Shown here: positions 49,193 through 57,969 of the stretch, one piece after another
Position numbering within the stretch: the stretch's first letter is position 1
Layout of the letters: each line of letters begins with the position of its first letter
NCBI RefSeq assembly: GCF_006968745.1
Contig: NZ_CP030118.1
Location: 2,740,654-2,804,653, forward strand
Direction: 5' to 3'
Source: Brasilonema sennae CENA114
GTDB lineage: Bacteria > Cyanobacteriota > Cyanobacteriia > Cyanobacteriales > Nostocaceae
Length of the DNA: 64,000 bases
Notes under the pieces: model-generated
Database searches by the model: none
What the model was told of the DNA's origin: nothing
The model's input: the letters and a program-made list of their open reading frames with translations, nothing else
Program-made: the position numbers and the translations under genes

Positions 49193-49423
49193 ATGCTTAA
49201 AACTTTAAATAATTCCATTCATCAAGCTCAAAACAATCCCTTACATTCACATTATCCTTAACACCGTGACGATGCATACGAACATTTGATAGATCAAGAT
49301 GAGCAAGAAAAATTTTCATGGGTGAAATTCTTAAAAGTTTACGATTTCTATTCCCAAATAAATATTTCTCCAGATTGGCAAAAACTCAAGCCATACTATG
49401 AAGCTTTAGTGGGAAAAATTTGA
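49193..49423 (+). pseudogene. Small conserved-type cyanobacterial ORF with an in-frame stop
   Basis: ATG 49193 gives MLKTLNNSIHQAQNNPLHSH then YP and a TAA at 49259; the same frame goes on as HRDDAYEHLIDQDEQEKFSW then VKFLKVYDFYSQINISPDWQ and KLKPYYEALVGKI to TGA 49421. The second part resembles small helical cyanobacterial proteins. It starts ~50 bases after operator O2 and would be the first frame of the sugar transcript, so it is a broken gene or leader ORF. Confidence 0.5.
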
Positions 49424-50218
49424 CCCAAAACATGAAATTTTAAACGTCTCATCGTCACAGAAGTCTTCTATCAAAAATTAGAAAGAAACGCTCTATGCTC
49501 ACTCTGAGCAGGCTAATGGTGTAGCGATCAGAACTAAATATGTTTGAAAAGCCTATTTTATTGAATTCTGAATATAACCCATAAGGATGATTTTACGTGT
49601 TGTCCTACAAGTTAATACACACTCAAATCTATAATGAAAATTTCAACATACGTCTACTATGCTGTTAATTTATGTAAATCATTTTTGACATACATATATG
49701 AAATATTGTTACATTCTTTGTCAAGTCAACATTCTTGAATTAGTGCAACTCGTGTGATAAAAAAAGTTGGAAGTAACGAGACATAGAATAGCATTTTTAA
49801 TTTTGTAAAGAAGGATAAACTAAACTCATTTATGCCATGATGCAATATAAAATATAAAGAAAGACAAACCGAATAGAAAACCGCAATTTTTATAACATCA
49901 AATTCTAGAGTTTTTAGTGAAAAGCTGTTTTCAGAATCTGCACTTGGAAATGTATTTTCACAAATAAATATTGTGATGAATTGCCGTAGTGCTGCGCTCA
50001 TAGTTTGGCTTTAATAAACCAAAAAAATCTAGTTTAGTTGGACTAATAGTAATAATTCAAATCACGTCAGATGATAAGACGTTTGAGATGAGTTAAATTG
50101 CCAAAGCTAGTAGTGCCACTAGGTTAGGTCTGAAGTAAGTTTTCAGACCTAGTTTCTATTGTGATGAATTGGCAGATTTGTATTCTGCTGACTTCCTTAA
50201 AATGTGTTGTGAAGAGAA

Positions 50219-51238
50219 ATGAATGTGAAACAATTTGCGATTGCAGCTAGTATCTTAGGTTTTGTCAGCGGTATTTTTGGTTGCACAAATAGCTCCCAAA
50301 ATAGCAAAACTGTTGCAAATCTTGATACTAAGATTGCTACCAACACCTTAGAGAGTACGACTAAGATTCCAAAGGGAAAATTGCAAACCATTGGCGTTGC
50401 TCTTGGTGATTTGGGTAATCCTTTCTACGTAGCAGTACATAAGGGAGCAGAAGCAGAAGCCAAGAAAATCGGGGGTAATAGCATCAAGGTTAATGCGGTT
50501 TCCAGTGCTTTTGATTTAAACCAACAAACTAACCAAATCGAAAACTTTACTGTCGCGAATACTGACTTAATTATCCTCAGCGCTGTTGACAAAAAAGGAA
50601 TAAAAGGAGCAATTGATCAAGCAAGGCTTTCAGGTAGAGTTGTGATTGCGGTAGATTCAGCGGTTGATGCAGAAGTGGATGCGATAATTAGCTCTAACAA
50701 TATGCAAGCTGGAGAGATTGCTTGCCAATATATTGCCGATCGCCTCAAAGGTAAAGGTCATGTCGTCATCCTCAACGGTACGCCGATGGACTCAATAAAT
50801 CAGCGAGTGAGTGGCTGCGAAAAGTCATTGTCTAAATATCCTGATATCAAACTCATCTCTAAAGACCAAAACGCAGAAGGAACAAGGGATGGAGGACTCA
50901 GAGTTATGAGCGATTTACTCACAACCTTTCCCAAAATTGATGCAGTTTTTGCCACTAACGATCAAAGCGGTGTAGGAGCAGATTTAGCCGCTAGACAAGC
51001 AAGACGCAAAGAATTTTTTATTGTCGGGGTTGACGGTTCACCAGATGCAACTAAAGCAATGGAAGACAAAGATGGTGTATTTGTTGCAACTGCTGCTCAA
51101 AATCCAGCAAAAATGGCTCAAAAGGCAGTTGAGATTGGCAACGATGTCATTCAAGGCAAAAAACCGAGTCATCCCGAGATTCTGATTCCAGTCAATTTGG
51201 TCACCCGAGATAATCTCAGTACTTACAAAGGCTGGTAA
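50219..51238 (+). CDS. frtA: Sugar ABC transporter substrate-binding lipoprotein (first copy)
   Basis: 339 residues of the RbsB/periplasmic-binding-protein type I fold. The lipobox is SGIFGC with the modified Cys at 22, so it is membrane-tethered. Core motifs: GVALGDLGNPFYVAVHKGAEAEAKKIG, DLIILSAVDKKGIKGAIDQA, IAVDSAVDAEVDAIISSNNMQAGEIACQYI, VILNGTPMDSINQRVSG, AVFATNDQSGVGADLAARQA, FFIVGVDGSPDATKAM. It resembles FrtA of the Anabaena fructose importer. First gene of the operon; a close paralogue follows after 28 bases. Confidence 0.87.
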   Translation: MNVKQFAIAASILGFVSGIFGCTNSSQNSKTVANLDTKIATNTLESTTKIPKGKLQTIGVALGDLGNPFYVAVHKGAEAEAKKIGGNSIKVNAVSSAFDLNQQTNQIENFTVANTDLIILSAVDKKGIKGAIDQARLSGRVVIAVDSAVDAEVDAIISSNNMQAGEIACQYIADRLKGKGHVVILNGTPMDSINQRVSGCEKSLSKYPDIKLISKDQNAEGTRDGGLRVMSDLLTTFPKIDAVFATNDQSGVGADLAARQARRKEFFIVGVDGSPDATKAMEDKDGVFVATAAQNPAKMAQKAVEIGNDVIQGKKPSHPEILIPVNLVTRDNLSTYKGW

Positions 51239-51269
51239 TTCTTAAAAATACAATCACCTCAAGGAGATG

Positions 51270-52241
51270 ATGAATGTGAAAAGGATTGCGATTCTAGCTA
51301 GCATATTAGGTCTCGTCAGTACTGCTGTTATTGGTTGCACAAATAACTCTCAAAATGCACAGAGTAAGGCTACAGATGCAAAATTACGAGCAGTTGGCTT
51401 CACAGTTGGCGATCTGAGTAACCCCTTCTTTGTCGTTATGGGACAGGCAGTTGAGACAGCAGCCAAGAAATTTGGGGGAAATAATGTCAAAGTTATTGTG
51501 GCTTCCAGTGCCTATGACTTGAACCTACAAACTAACCAAATTGAAAATTTCATTGCAGCGAATACTGACATCATTGTCCTGAATGCTGCTGATAAAAGTG
51601 GTATTCAGCCAGCAGTTGAAAAAGCTAAGCAAGCAGGCAAAATTGTGATCGCAGTAGATACAGGTGCTGATGGAGGTGTTGACGCCACTATTACGACTAA
51701 TAATGTGAAAGCTGGAGAACTAGGTTGCCAATATATTGCTGATCGCCTCAAAGGCAAAGGCAATGTCGTCATAGTTAACGGTCCTCCCGTGGAATCGGTG
51801 CTTCAGCGAGTGAGTGGTTGCGAAAAAGTATTATCCAAATATCCCAATATAAAAATACTCTCTAAAAACCAGAATGCAGAAGGAAGTAGGGATGGAGGAC
51901 TTAGAGTCATGACTGATTTGCTGACAACCTTTCCGAAAATTGATGCTGTTTTTGCAATCAACGATCCAAGTGGGGTAGGGGCAGAACTAGCAGCTAACCA
52001 AGCACGACGTAAAGATTTCTTTATTGTTGGGGTTGATGGTGCGCCAGAAGCAATTAAGGCGATCGCCGACAAAAATGGTATCTATGCCGCAACTGCTACT
52101 CAAAATCCCCGAGGGATGGCTACAGAAGCAGTTAAGGTTGGTAACGACATTTTGAATGGTAAAAAACCTAGTACTTCCACCATTCTGCTGACACCCAACC
52201 TGATTACAAAGGACAATGTCAGCACAGAGAAAGGTTGGTAA
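51270..52241 (+). CDS. Sugar ABC transporter substrate-binding lipoprotein (second copy)
   Basis: 323 residues from ATG 51270; AAGGAG precedes it. The lipobox is TAVIGC. It follows the first copy motif by motif (VGDLSNPFFVVMGQAVETAAKKFGG, VIVNGPPVESVLQRVSG, AVFAINDPSGVGAELAANQA, FFIVGVDGAPEAIKAI), with more than half of residues identical by eye, so the pair arose by tandem duplication. Residues in the ligand-facing loops differ (NGTPMDSIN versus NGPPVESVL; ATNDQ versus AINDP), which could change sugar preference while sharing one permease. Confidence 0.87.
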   Translation: MNVKRIAILASILGLVSTAVIGCTNNSQNAQSKATDAKLRAVGFTVGDLSNPFFVVMGQAVETAAKKFGGNNVKVIVASSAYDLNLQTNQIENFIAANTDIIVLNAADKSGIQPAVEKAKQAGKIVIAVDTGADGGVDATITTNNVKAGELGCQYIADRLKGKGNVVIVNGPPVESVLQRVSGCEKVLSKYPNIKILSKNQNAEGSRDGGLRVMTDLLTTFPKIDAVFAINDPSGVGAELAANQARRKDFFIVGVDGAPEAIKAIADKNGIYAATATQNPRGMATEAVKVGNDILNGKKPSTSTILLTPNLITKDNVSTEKGW

Positions 52242-52433
52242 GTCATAAAAATTGTCCATTTGGAATGAAAAATTTTGTCTAATGTGAATGCTTTGGTATA
52301 TTCCCACAGTCATTGCACATATCCATCTAGATGTATGTATCTGCGGAATGATTTTAATTTCACATTAGGTATGAGTTTGTTGATTTCTGACTCAAAAAAC
52401 GCCAACTCCAAATTGTTTTTACAGGAGCTGCTC

Positions 52434-53987
52434 ATGACAACAAGTATTGAAACCTCTTTTCCTCATGTACCAACTGCTACCCCTGTATTAGAAATGCGAG
52501 GGATTGGTAAACGATTTAATGGTGTACCTGCCCTCCAAAATGTCAATCTCACGATTTACCCAGGAGAGGTTCACGCCCTGATGGGTGAGAACGGAGCAGG
52601 CAAAAGCACATTGATGAAAATCCTTGCTGGGGCTTACATTGCTGATGAAGGAGAGATTTTCATTAACGGTAACCCTGTAAAAATTACCGATCCGGCTACA
52701 GCACGTAAAGCAGGTATTAATCTCATTTATCAAGAACTGAACGTTGCACCTAACCTAACCGTTGCCGAAAATATTTTTATGGGTAGCGAGTTACAGCGAG
52801 GTCAGCTTTTAGACCGCAAGGGTATGGAATTGGAAGCACAAAAAGTGCTTCAAAGCCTTGGAGCTAGTTTTACACCACAAACAGTGGTTGGTAGCTTGGT
52901 AGTTGCCGAACAACAGCAGGTGGAAATTGCGCGGGCGCTGAAAGACAATAGCCGCGTTTTGGTTATGGACGAGCCAACAGCAGCACTATCTGATCGTGAA
53001 ACAGAGCTGTTGTTTGAGGTCATTCGTAAACTAAAAAACGATGGCATTGCCATTATCTACATCAGTCACCGCATGGAAGAAATATATGCTTTGGCTGACC
53101 GGATTAGCGTGTTGCGCGATGGTCAATACATTGGCAGTCTCACACGGGATGAAATTTCTGCACAGCGATTGGTACAGATGATGGTTGGTCGTTCGATGCA
53201 GGACTTTTACGAACATCAACGGCAAACTAATCCAGGTCCGGTGGTGCTGGATGTCAGAAATATGAGTGATGGACGCAAGGTTGAGCCAACTAGTTTTCAA
53301 CTTCGCGCTGGCGAAATTGTCGGTCTAGCTGGGCTGGTTGGTGCAGGACGAACGGAAGTATCCCGGCTGATTTTTGGTGCTGATCGCAAGACAAGTGGTG
53401 AAGTTTTTCTGAATGGCACAAAACTTAATATTAATAGCCCCAGTGATGCCATAACTGCGGGAATTGGCTACGTTCCGGAAGACCGCAAAGACCAAGGTTT
53501 ATTTCTGGAGATGAGTTCTCGTAAGAATATTGCCATTAACACACTCAAGCAGGATGCAAAGGCTGGTATCATCAACTGGGGTTCTGTTAATAAGTTGGCG
53601 ACGCAAGCAGTTGAAAACTTTAATATCCGGCTAGCCAATTTGGAAATCAGAGCAGTGAACCTTTCTGGTGGGAATCAGCAGAAGCTACTACTGGCGCGTT
53701 GGCTAGCGATTAACCCCAGAGTACTGATGTTGGATGAGCCGACACGCGGCGTAGATATCGGTGCCAAAAGCGAAATTTACCGAATTATCAGCGAGTTAGC
53801 AGCACAAGGCGTTGCAGTTCTGATGGTTTCCAGTGAACTACCAGAAGTTGTGGGGTTGAGCGATCGCGTCCTAGTGATGCGAGAAGGACAACTAGTGGGC
53901 GAACTCGACGGCAGTCTTGGTAAAGAAATTACCCAAGAAAACATTATGCATTATGCAACAGGAGCATCGGAGGTTTCAGCATCGTAA
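52434..53987 (+). CDS. frtB: Sugar ABC transporter ATP-binding protein (RbsA/FrtB type)
   Basis: 517 residues from ATG 52434, with AGGAG six bases upstream; the open frame runs further back to 52275 but without a start signal. It has two fused ABC modules: [16 protein letters not shown] and the shortened second [15 protein letters not shown] (Walker A), with [30 protein letters not shown] and [40 protein letters not shown]. This two-module layout is specific to sugar importers of the RbsA/MglA class. It energises import through the permease encoded past the IscB element. Confidence 0.93.
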   Translation: MTTSIETSFPHVPTATPVLEMRGIGKRFNGVPALQNVNLTIYPGEVHALMGENGAGKSTLMKILAGAYIADEGEIFINGNPVKITDPATARKAGINLIYQELNVAPNLTVAENIFMGSELQRGQLLDRKGMELEAQKVLQSLGASFTPQTVVGSLVVAEQQQVEIARALKDNSRVLVMDEPTAALSDRETELLFEVIRKLKNDGIAIIYISHRMEEIYALADRISVLRDGQYIGSLTRDEISAQRLVQMMVGRSMQDFYEHQRQTNPGPVVLDVRNMSDGRKVEPTSFQLRAGEIVGLAGLVGAGRTEVSRLIFGADRKTSGEVFLNGTKLNINSPSDAITAGIGYVPEDRKDQGLFLEMSSRKNIAINTLKQDAKAGIINWGSVNKLATQAVENFNIRLANLEIRAVNLSGGNQQKLLLARWLAINPRVLMLDEPTRGVDIGAKSEIYRIISELAAQGVAVLMVSSELPEVVGLSDRVLVMREGQLVGELDGSLGKEITQENIMHYATGASEVSAS

Positions 53988-54009
53988 GCAACCCCTGCCT
54001 AAAGGCTAG

Positions 54010-54356
54010 GGGCTTCGACAAATGTTGAAGCCCAGCTTACCAGACTAAGTACTTCGTGTACTACGTTCAGAATAAGTGTTAAAGTTTCTACCTACAAATG
54101 CGTAGCTAGTTTGTAGCTCTAGAACCAAAAGATTAAACATCTGTATGGGTTAAGGAAGTGTCTTTTGGATAGTACCCCTTCGGGGTATGCGCAAAGCGCA
54201 CGGCTTGAGGCCGAACGGCAGTCGCTCCTGGGGGAAACCAACGCCAGACACCTACGGAGGGAAACCCTCCTGCATGGCTAGCGCTCCCCAAGACCGCGCT
54301 GCCTCACCGATTCTGAACATTGTCAAAGCTAACTTTACCCGTAAGGAGGGACATTT
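54010..54356 (+). ncRNA. Putative IscB omega-RNA region
   Basis: In IscB elements the guide scaffold lies upstream of the gene. Here ~340 bases before iscB show several strong hairpins: TACCCCttcGGGGTA (54173-54187), GCGCAAAGCGCAC, GGCTTGAGGCC and CTACGGAGGGAAACCCTCCTGC (54252-54273), with no open frame. Transcription or guide function cannot be shown from sequence; the boundaries are approximate. Confidence 0.45.
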
Positions 54357-55100
54357 ATGTCCAAAGTGTTTGTAATTGATTCAGAAAAAAGACCTTTAGC
54401 TCCAATACATCCGGCGCAAGCAAGACAACTGTTAAGAAATAAGAAAGCAGCCGTTTTTAAACGCTTTCCATTTACTTTGATTCTTAAAAAATCCGCTATT
54501 GACGTTACTGTTTCACTGCTCAGGCTAAAAATAGACCCTGGTGCTAAGCATACAGGAATTGCTTTGGTGAATGACTCAAGGGGTGACGCATTGGGACAAA
54601 AAAATGGGGCAAGCCCTAATAACAACACGATAAATCGTGATGCTTCCAGATCAACGCAAGAGGGCTTGCCCCATTTTTCCAGTCATTCCCCCGGTGAAGT
54701 TGTCTTTGCTGCCGAACTAAAGCATAGAGGTTTTGCAATCAGAGAGTCTTTAGCTTCCAGGAGACAGATAAGACGCAGCAGACGAAACCGTAAGACCAGA
54801 TATCGTCAACCAAGGTTTTTAAACAGAACACGTCCTAAAGGTTGGTTAGCGCCTAGCTTACAAAGTCGAGTCGAAAATATCAAAACCTGGGTTAACAAAC
54901 TGCGCAAGGTAGCCCGAATTGAAGCGATTAGCCAAGAGCTTGTACGTTTTGATATGAAGAAAGTTGGTGTGTACCTCGGAAGGATTGCAACACGTGCAAC
55001 AGGTAGTTTCAATATTTCAACCAAAGACGGATTAGTCCAAGGAATTAGCCACAAGTTTTGTAAACACATTCACAAAAAGGATGGTTACTCGTATGCCTAA
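54357..55100 (+). pseudogene. iscB: IscB with HNH and RuvC-III deleted
   Basis: 247 residues; intact relatives have over 400. ATG 54357 is preceded by AAGGAGGGAC. The N-terminal PLMP-type domain (SEKRPLAPIHPAQARQLLRN), RuvC-I (LKIDPGAKHTGIALV, Asp60), bridge helix (RRQIRRSRRNRKTRYRQPRF, ~136-154) and RuvC-II (EAISQELVRFD, Glu194) remain. Directly after FDM comes the C-terminal domain (GVYLGRIATRATGSFNISTK, VQGISHKFCKH), so about 220 residues including HNH and RuvC-III are missing. Residues ~74-112 are an insertion from a palindromic repeat. It cannot cut DNA by the known mechanism. The frame stays open throughout, which is unusual for simple decay. Confidence 0.83.
54600..54678. repeat. Palindromic MITE-like insertion within iscB
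   Basis: AAAAATGGGGCAAGCCCT (54600-54617) and its exact complement (54661-54678) form 18-bp arms around 43 bases. It lies within a ~117-base insertion between the LVND and GEVVFAAEL segments of RuvC-I and is translated in frame. Confidence 0.8.
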
Positions 55101-55190
55101 TTTGGAGAACTTGACGGTTGATTTATCAACCGTGTCGTGTTTCCTCTCTGGTCTAAAGACACAGAGTTTCCACACTCCCGCGAGGTCGTC

Positions 55191-56189
55191 ATGAGTCAGA
55201 CAATAAGACCAGTCAATAATAGATCAGACAAGAATTCAACGCAGCGCAACCGCAAATCAATCAACACTCTGCTTGAGGTTGCAGGTATTCTGCCGATTCT
55301 AATAATTATCTGCATCTTATTTACATTACTTTCTCCCAGCTTCCTCACAGGCGGAAACATCGTTAATATCTTGCGTCAAGCATCAATCAATATTGTGCTG
55401 GCAACAGGAATGACGTTTGTCATTCTGACTGGAGGTATTGACCTTTCAGTTGGGTCAATATTGGCTGTTTCTGCAGTCGTTACGTTACTGGTATCGCTAC
55501 TTCCCGCTATTGGTTGGGCGGCTGTGCCTGCTGGTTTGCTGACAGGACTGCTTTTGGGCTTAATTAACGGCGCTCTGATCACCTTTTTGGATGTGCCGCC
55601 TTTTATTGTTACCCTGGGTTCACTAACTGCCTTGCGGGGCGTTGCTTTTTTGGTTGCCAAAGGTACAACAGTTATTAACCGTGACATCAATTTTGCTTGG
55701 ATAGGCAATAGCTATGTCGGTCCCCTTCCTTGGCTGGTCATCATTGCGCTACTAAGTATAGTAGTCAGTTGGTTTGTCCTGCGACAAACTGTTTTGGGGG
55801 TGCAAATATATGCAGTGGGTGGTAATGAGCGAGCAGCAAGATTAACTGGGATTAAAGTTGATCGTGTGTTGCTATTTGTCTATGGCGTCAGCGGATTACT
55901 GGCAGGTTTGGCAGGAATCATGAGTGGCAGCCGTCTTTATAGTGCTAGTGGTATTGTCGGTACTGGTTACGAATTGGATGCGATCGCTGCTGTTATCCTT
56001 GGTGGAACCAGCTTTACAGGCGGTATTGGTACTATTGGGGGAACTCTTCTTGGTGCATTGATCATTGCTGTTCTCAACAATGGTTTGACTTTGTTGAACT
56101 TGTCTTACTTCTGGCAACTAGTCGTCAAAGGATTAGTCATTATTTTGGCGGTGACGATAGATCGGCTGCGCAGACGTTCTAGACGGTGA
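55191..56189 (+). CDS. frtC: Sugar ABC transporter permease (RbsC/FrtC type)
   Basis: 332 residues from ATG 55191, with GAGG seven bases upstream; an in-frame start at 55137 would begin inside the IscB element end. About ten membrane helices (~30-325). Family motifs: LATGMTFVILTGGIDLSVGSILAVSAVV, VPPFIVTLGSLTALRGVAFLV, GGNERAARLTGIKVDRV and GTGYELDAIAAVILGGTSFTGGIGTIGGTLLGAL. It forms the channel through the cytoplasmic membrane for the binding proteins and ATPase upstream. The ~1.2-kb insertion between it and the ATPase gene may reduce its expression or move its control to a promoter in the element. Confidence 0.92.
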   Translation: MSQTIRPVNNRSDKNSTQRNRKSINTLLEVAGILPILIIICILFTLLSPSFLTGGNIVNILRQASINIVLATGMTFVILTGGIDLSVGSILAVSAVVTLLVSLLPAIGWAAVPAGLLTGLLLGLINGALITFLDVPPFIVTLGSLTALRGVAFLVAKGTTVINRDINFAWIGNSYVGPLPWLVIIALLSIVVSWFVLRQTVLGVQIYAVGGNERAARLTGIKVDRVLLFVYGVSGLLAGLAGIMSGSRLYSASGIVGTGYELDAIAAVILGGTSFTGGIGTIGGTLLGALIIAVLNNGLTLLNLSYFWQLVVKGLVIILAVTIDRLRRRSRR

Positions 56190-56412
56190 AGCATCACGCG
56201 GCTTTAGTAAAAAATTAAAGAACTCAAAACTGAGCAATGTAATTAGTGGGGGATTTACTCCCTTCGGTGTCAGAAAAGAATATCTATTTAAGCGTTATAG
56301 GCACACAGGAAAACACTTCTGTGAATTTCTGTGACACAGACACCAGGAGTAAATCACTATTCGTTTTTACCCAATCTAGTAAACACTCTCACTTAATATA
56401 TGAGATATAATC

Positions 56413-57813
56413 ATGAACCCTACTGCTACACGTCGTAAAGCCAACACGTATTATGTCATCTTGATTGCTGGTGCTGCTGCCCTCGGGGGCTTTTTGTTCG
56501 GTTTTGACACAGCAGTGATCAACGGTGCGGTTGCAGCCCTCTCCAAAGCCTTTAACGCCAACAGTTTAGAGACAGGACTTGCTGTATCGCTGGCATTGTT
56601 GGGATCTGCAGTAGGAGCGTTTTATGCAGGGAAGATCGCAGATCGTTATGGTCGAGTTAAGGCAATGGTTGCAGCTTCGGTGTTGTTTACCATTAGTGCT
56701 ATTGGCTCCGGGCTTCCGATAGGTATCTGGGATTTTACCTTTTGGCGATTATTGGGTGGAATTGCAGTTGGTGTTGCCAGTGTGATTGCACCAGCTTACA
56801 TTGCAGAATGTTCTCCCACGCATTTGCGGGGAAGGTTAGGATCTCTCCAGCAACTAGCGATTGTAGTAGGAATTTTCATTGCCCTCCTCTCCGATTACTT
56901 TATCGCTGTTTCAGCAGGTTCAGCTGAGTCACCATTTTTGTTTGGAATCGCTGCTTGGCGCTGGATGTTTTGGACGGAAATTCCTCCAGCCATACTTTAC
57001 GGGATGGCAGCTTTAACAATTCCTGAATCTCCGCGCTACTTAGTTGCCCAAAACCGCGAGTCAGAAGCTGCTAACGTTCTGAGCAAAATTTTGGGCGGTA
57101 ATGTGCTGACAAAAATCGAAGAAATTCGCCAAACAGTGCTTCGAGAACGCCAGCCTCAGTTTTCTGACCTTTTAAGCAGAAGTGGTGGACTCTTACCGAT
57201 TGTTTGGGTAGGAATAGGCTTATCTGTACTTCAGCAATTTGTTGGTATTAACGTCATCTTCTACTACAGCAGCGTTTTGTGGCAAGCAGTTGGGTTTTCC
57301 GAAAAAAATTCCTTAACGATCACGGTGATCACAGGAGCGGTAAATATTATTACTACGCTTATTGCGATCGCCTTTGTAGATAAATTTGGTCGCAAGCCTT
57401 TGCTCATTATAGGGTCAATTGGCATGACCGTGACCTTGGGAACGATGGCTTCTATTTTTGGGACTGCTGCGGTGGATGCTGCTGGCAACCCAACTTTGAG
57501 TGGAAGCGCGGGTATTATCGCTCTCATAGCAGCCAACTTCTATGTATTTTGCTTCGGTTTCTCCTGGGGGCCAGTGACCTGGGTACTATTAGGAGAAATG
57601 TTTAATAACAAGATTCGAGGTGCTGCCCTTTCAGTTGCTGCTGCAATGCAATGGGTTGCTAATTTCCTCATTTCTACAACCTTTCCTCCCATACTGCAAT
57701 ACTTTGGGCTGGGTTCCGCTTATGGTGTTTATACAATTGCGGCGGCTATCTCGTTATTCTTTGTTCTGTTTTTTATTAAGGAAACCAAAGGAATTGAGTT
57801 AGAGGATATGTAA
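56413..57813 (+). CDS. MFS sugar transporter (GlcP/XylE-like sugar porter)
   Basis: 466 residues, twelve membrane helices. Sugar-porter signatures: GGFLFGFDTAVINGAV, AGKIADRYGRVKAM, IAPAYIAECSPTHLRGRLGSLQQL, PESPRYLV, QQFVGINVIFYYSS, VDKFGRKPLL, PVTWVLLGEMFNNKIRGAALS and a C-terminal KETKGIELED. It co-transports a hexose or related sugar with H+. Similar permeases (GlcP) enable sugar growth and plant symbiosis in Nostoc punctiforme. It is 223 bases past frtC, so it may have its own promoter. Confidence 0.92.
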   Translation: MNPTATRRKANTYYVILIAGAAALGGFLFGFDTAVINGAVAALSKAFNANSLETGLAVSLALLGSAVGAFYAGKIADRYGRVKAMVAASVLFTISAIGSGLPIGIWDFTFWRLLGGIAVGVASVIAPAYIAECSPTHLRGRLGSLQQLAIVVGIFIALLSDYFIAVSAGSAESPFLFGIAAWRWMFWTEIPPAILYGMAALTIPESPRYLVAQNRESEAANVLSKILGGNVLTKIEEIRQTVLRERQPQFSDLLSRSGGLLPIVWVGIGLSVLQQFVGINVIFYYSSVLWQAVGFSEKNSLTITVITGAVNIITTLIAIAFVDKFGRKPLLIIGSIGMTVTLGTMASIFGTAAVDAAGNPTLSGSAGIIALIAANFYVFCFGFSWGPVTWVLLGEMFNNKIRGAALSVAAAMQWVANFLISTTFPPILQYFGLGSAYGVYTIAAAISLFFVLFFIKETKGIELEDM

Positions 57814-57832
57814 TTGGCATCGAACTAGGGGA

Positions 57833-57862
57833 GTGTGGGACTGTGGGACTGTGGGAGTGTGG
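57833..57862. repeat. Short tandem repeat GTGGGACTGTGGGACT
   Basis: Four imperfect copies of a GTGGGA(C/G)T unit in the gap between the MFS gene and the convergent pmbA gene. Typical STRR sequence with no coding role. Confidence 0.8.
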
Positions 57863-57969
57863 GAAAAGATTCTTAGCTCTCTCCCTCATGCCGTCCCCAT
57901 CTCACCTACTATGGCAGTCCTAAATCATTTTAAATGTGTTTTAGCTTATTATAATTGGGGCTATTTTTT

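Larger units (their letters stand above)
48655..50218. other. Long regulatory region of the sugar operon
   Basis: A 1.56-kb gap between lacI-type and ABC genes. It holds two repressor-like palindromes, a promoter candidate at 49094-49124, and a small broken reading frame (49193-49423). A 91-codon minus-strand frame at 49726-50001 (MSAALRQFITIFICEN...) lacks a ribosome site and is doubtful. The rest is AT-rich with no structure I can support. Confidence 0.6.
53990..55150 (+). mobile_element. Decayed IscB (IS200/IS605-like) element inside the sugar operon
   Basis: The element begins just behind the ATPase stop: a hairpin CCCCT-GCCT/AGGC-TAGGGG (53992-54012) and a second GGCTTCgac/GttGAAGCC (54011-54032). 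It ends with ACGGTTGAT-tt-ATCAACCGT (55114-55133). Inside are an omega-RNA-like region and an iscB gene that lost its nuclease centre. It separates the ATPase gene from the permease gene of one transport system. Confidence 0.78.

Noticed and set aside
49726..50001. 91-codon minus-strand frame in the sugar operon leader
   Set aside because: Hydrophobic AT-rich stretch without ribosome site; probably chance in AT-rich DNA.
52275..52433. Upstream extension of the sugar ATPase gene
   Set aside because: No ribosome site there, and a strong AGGAG precedes the ATG at 52434.
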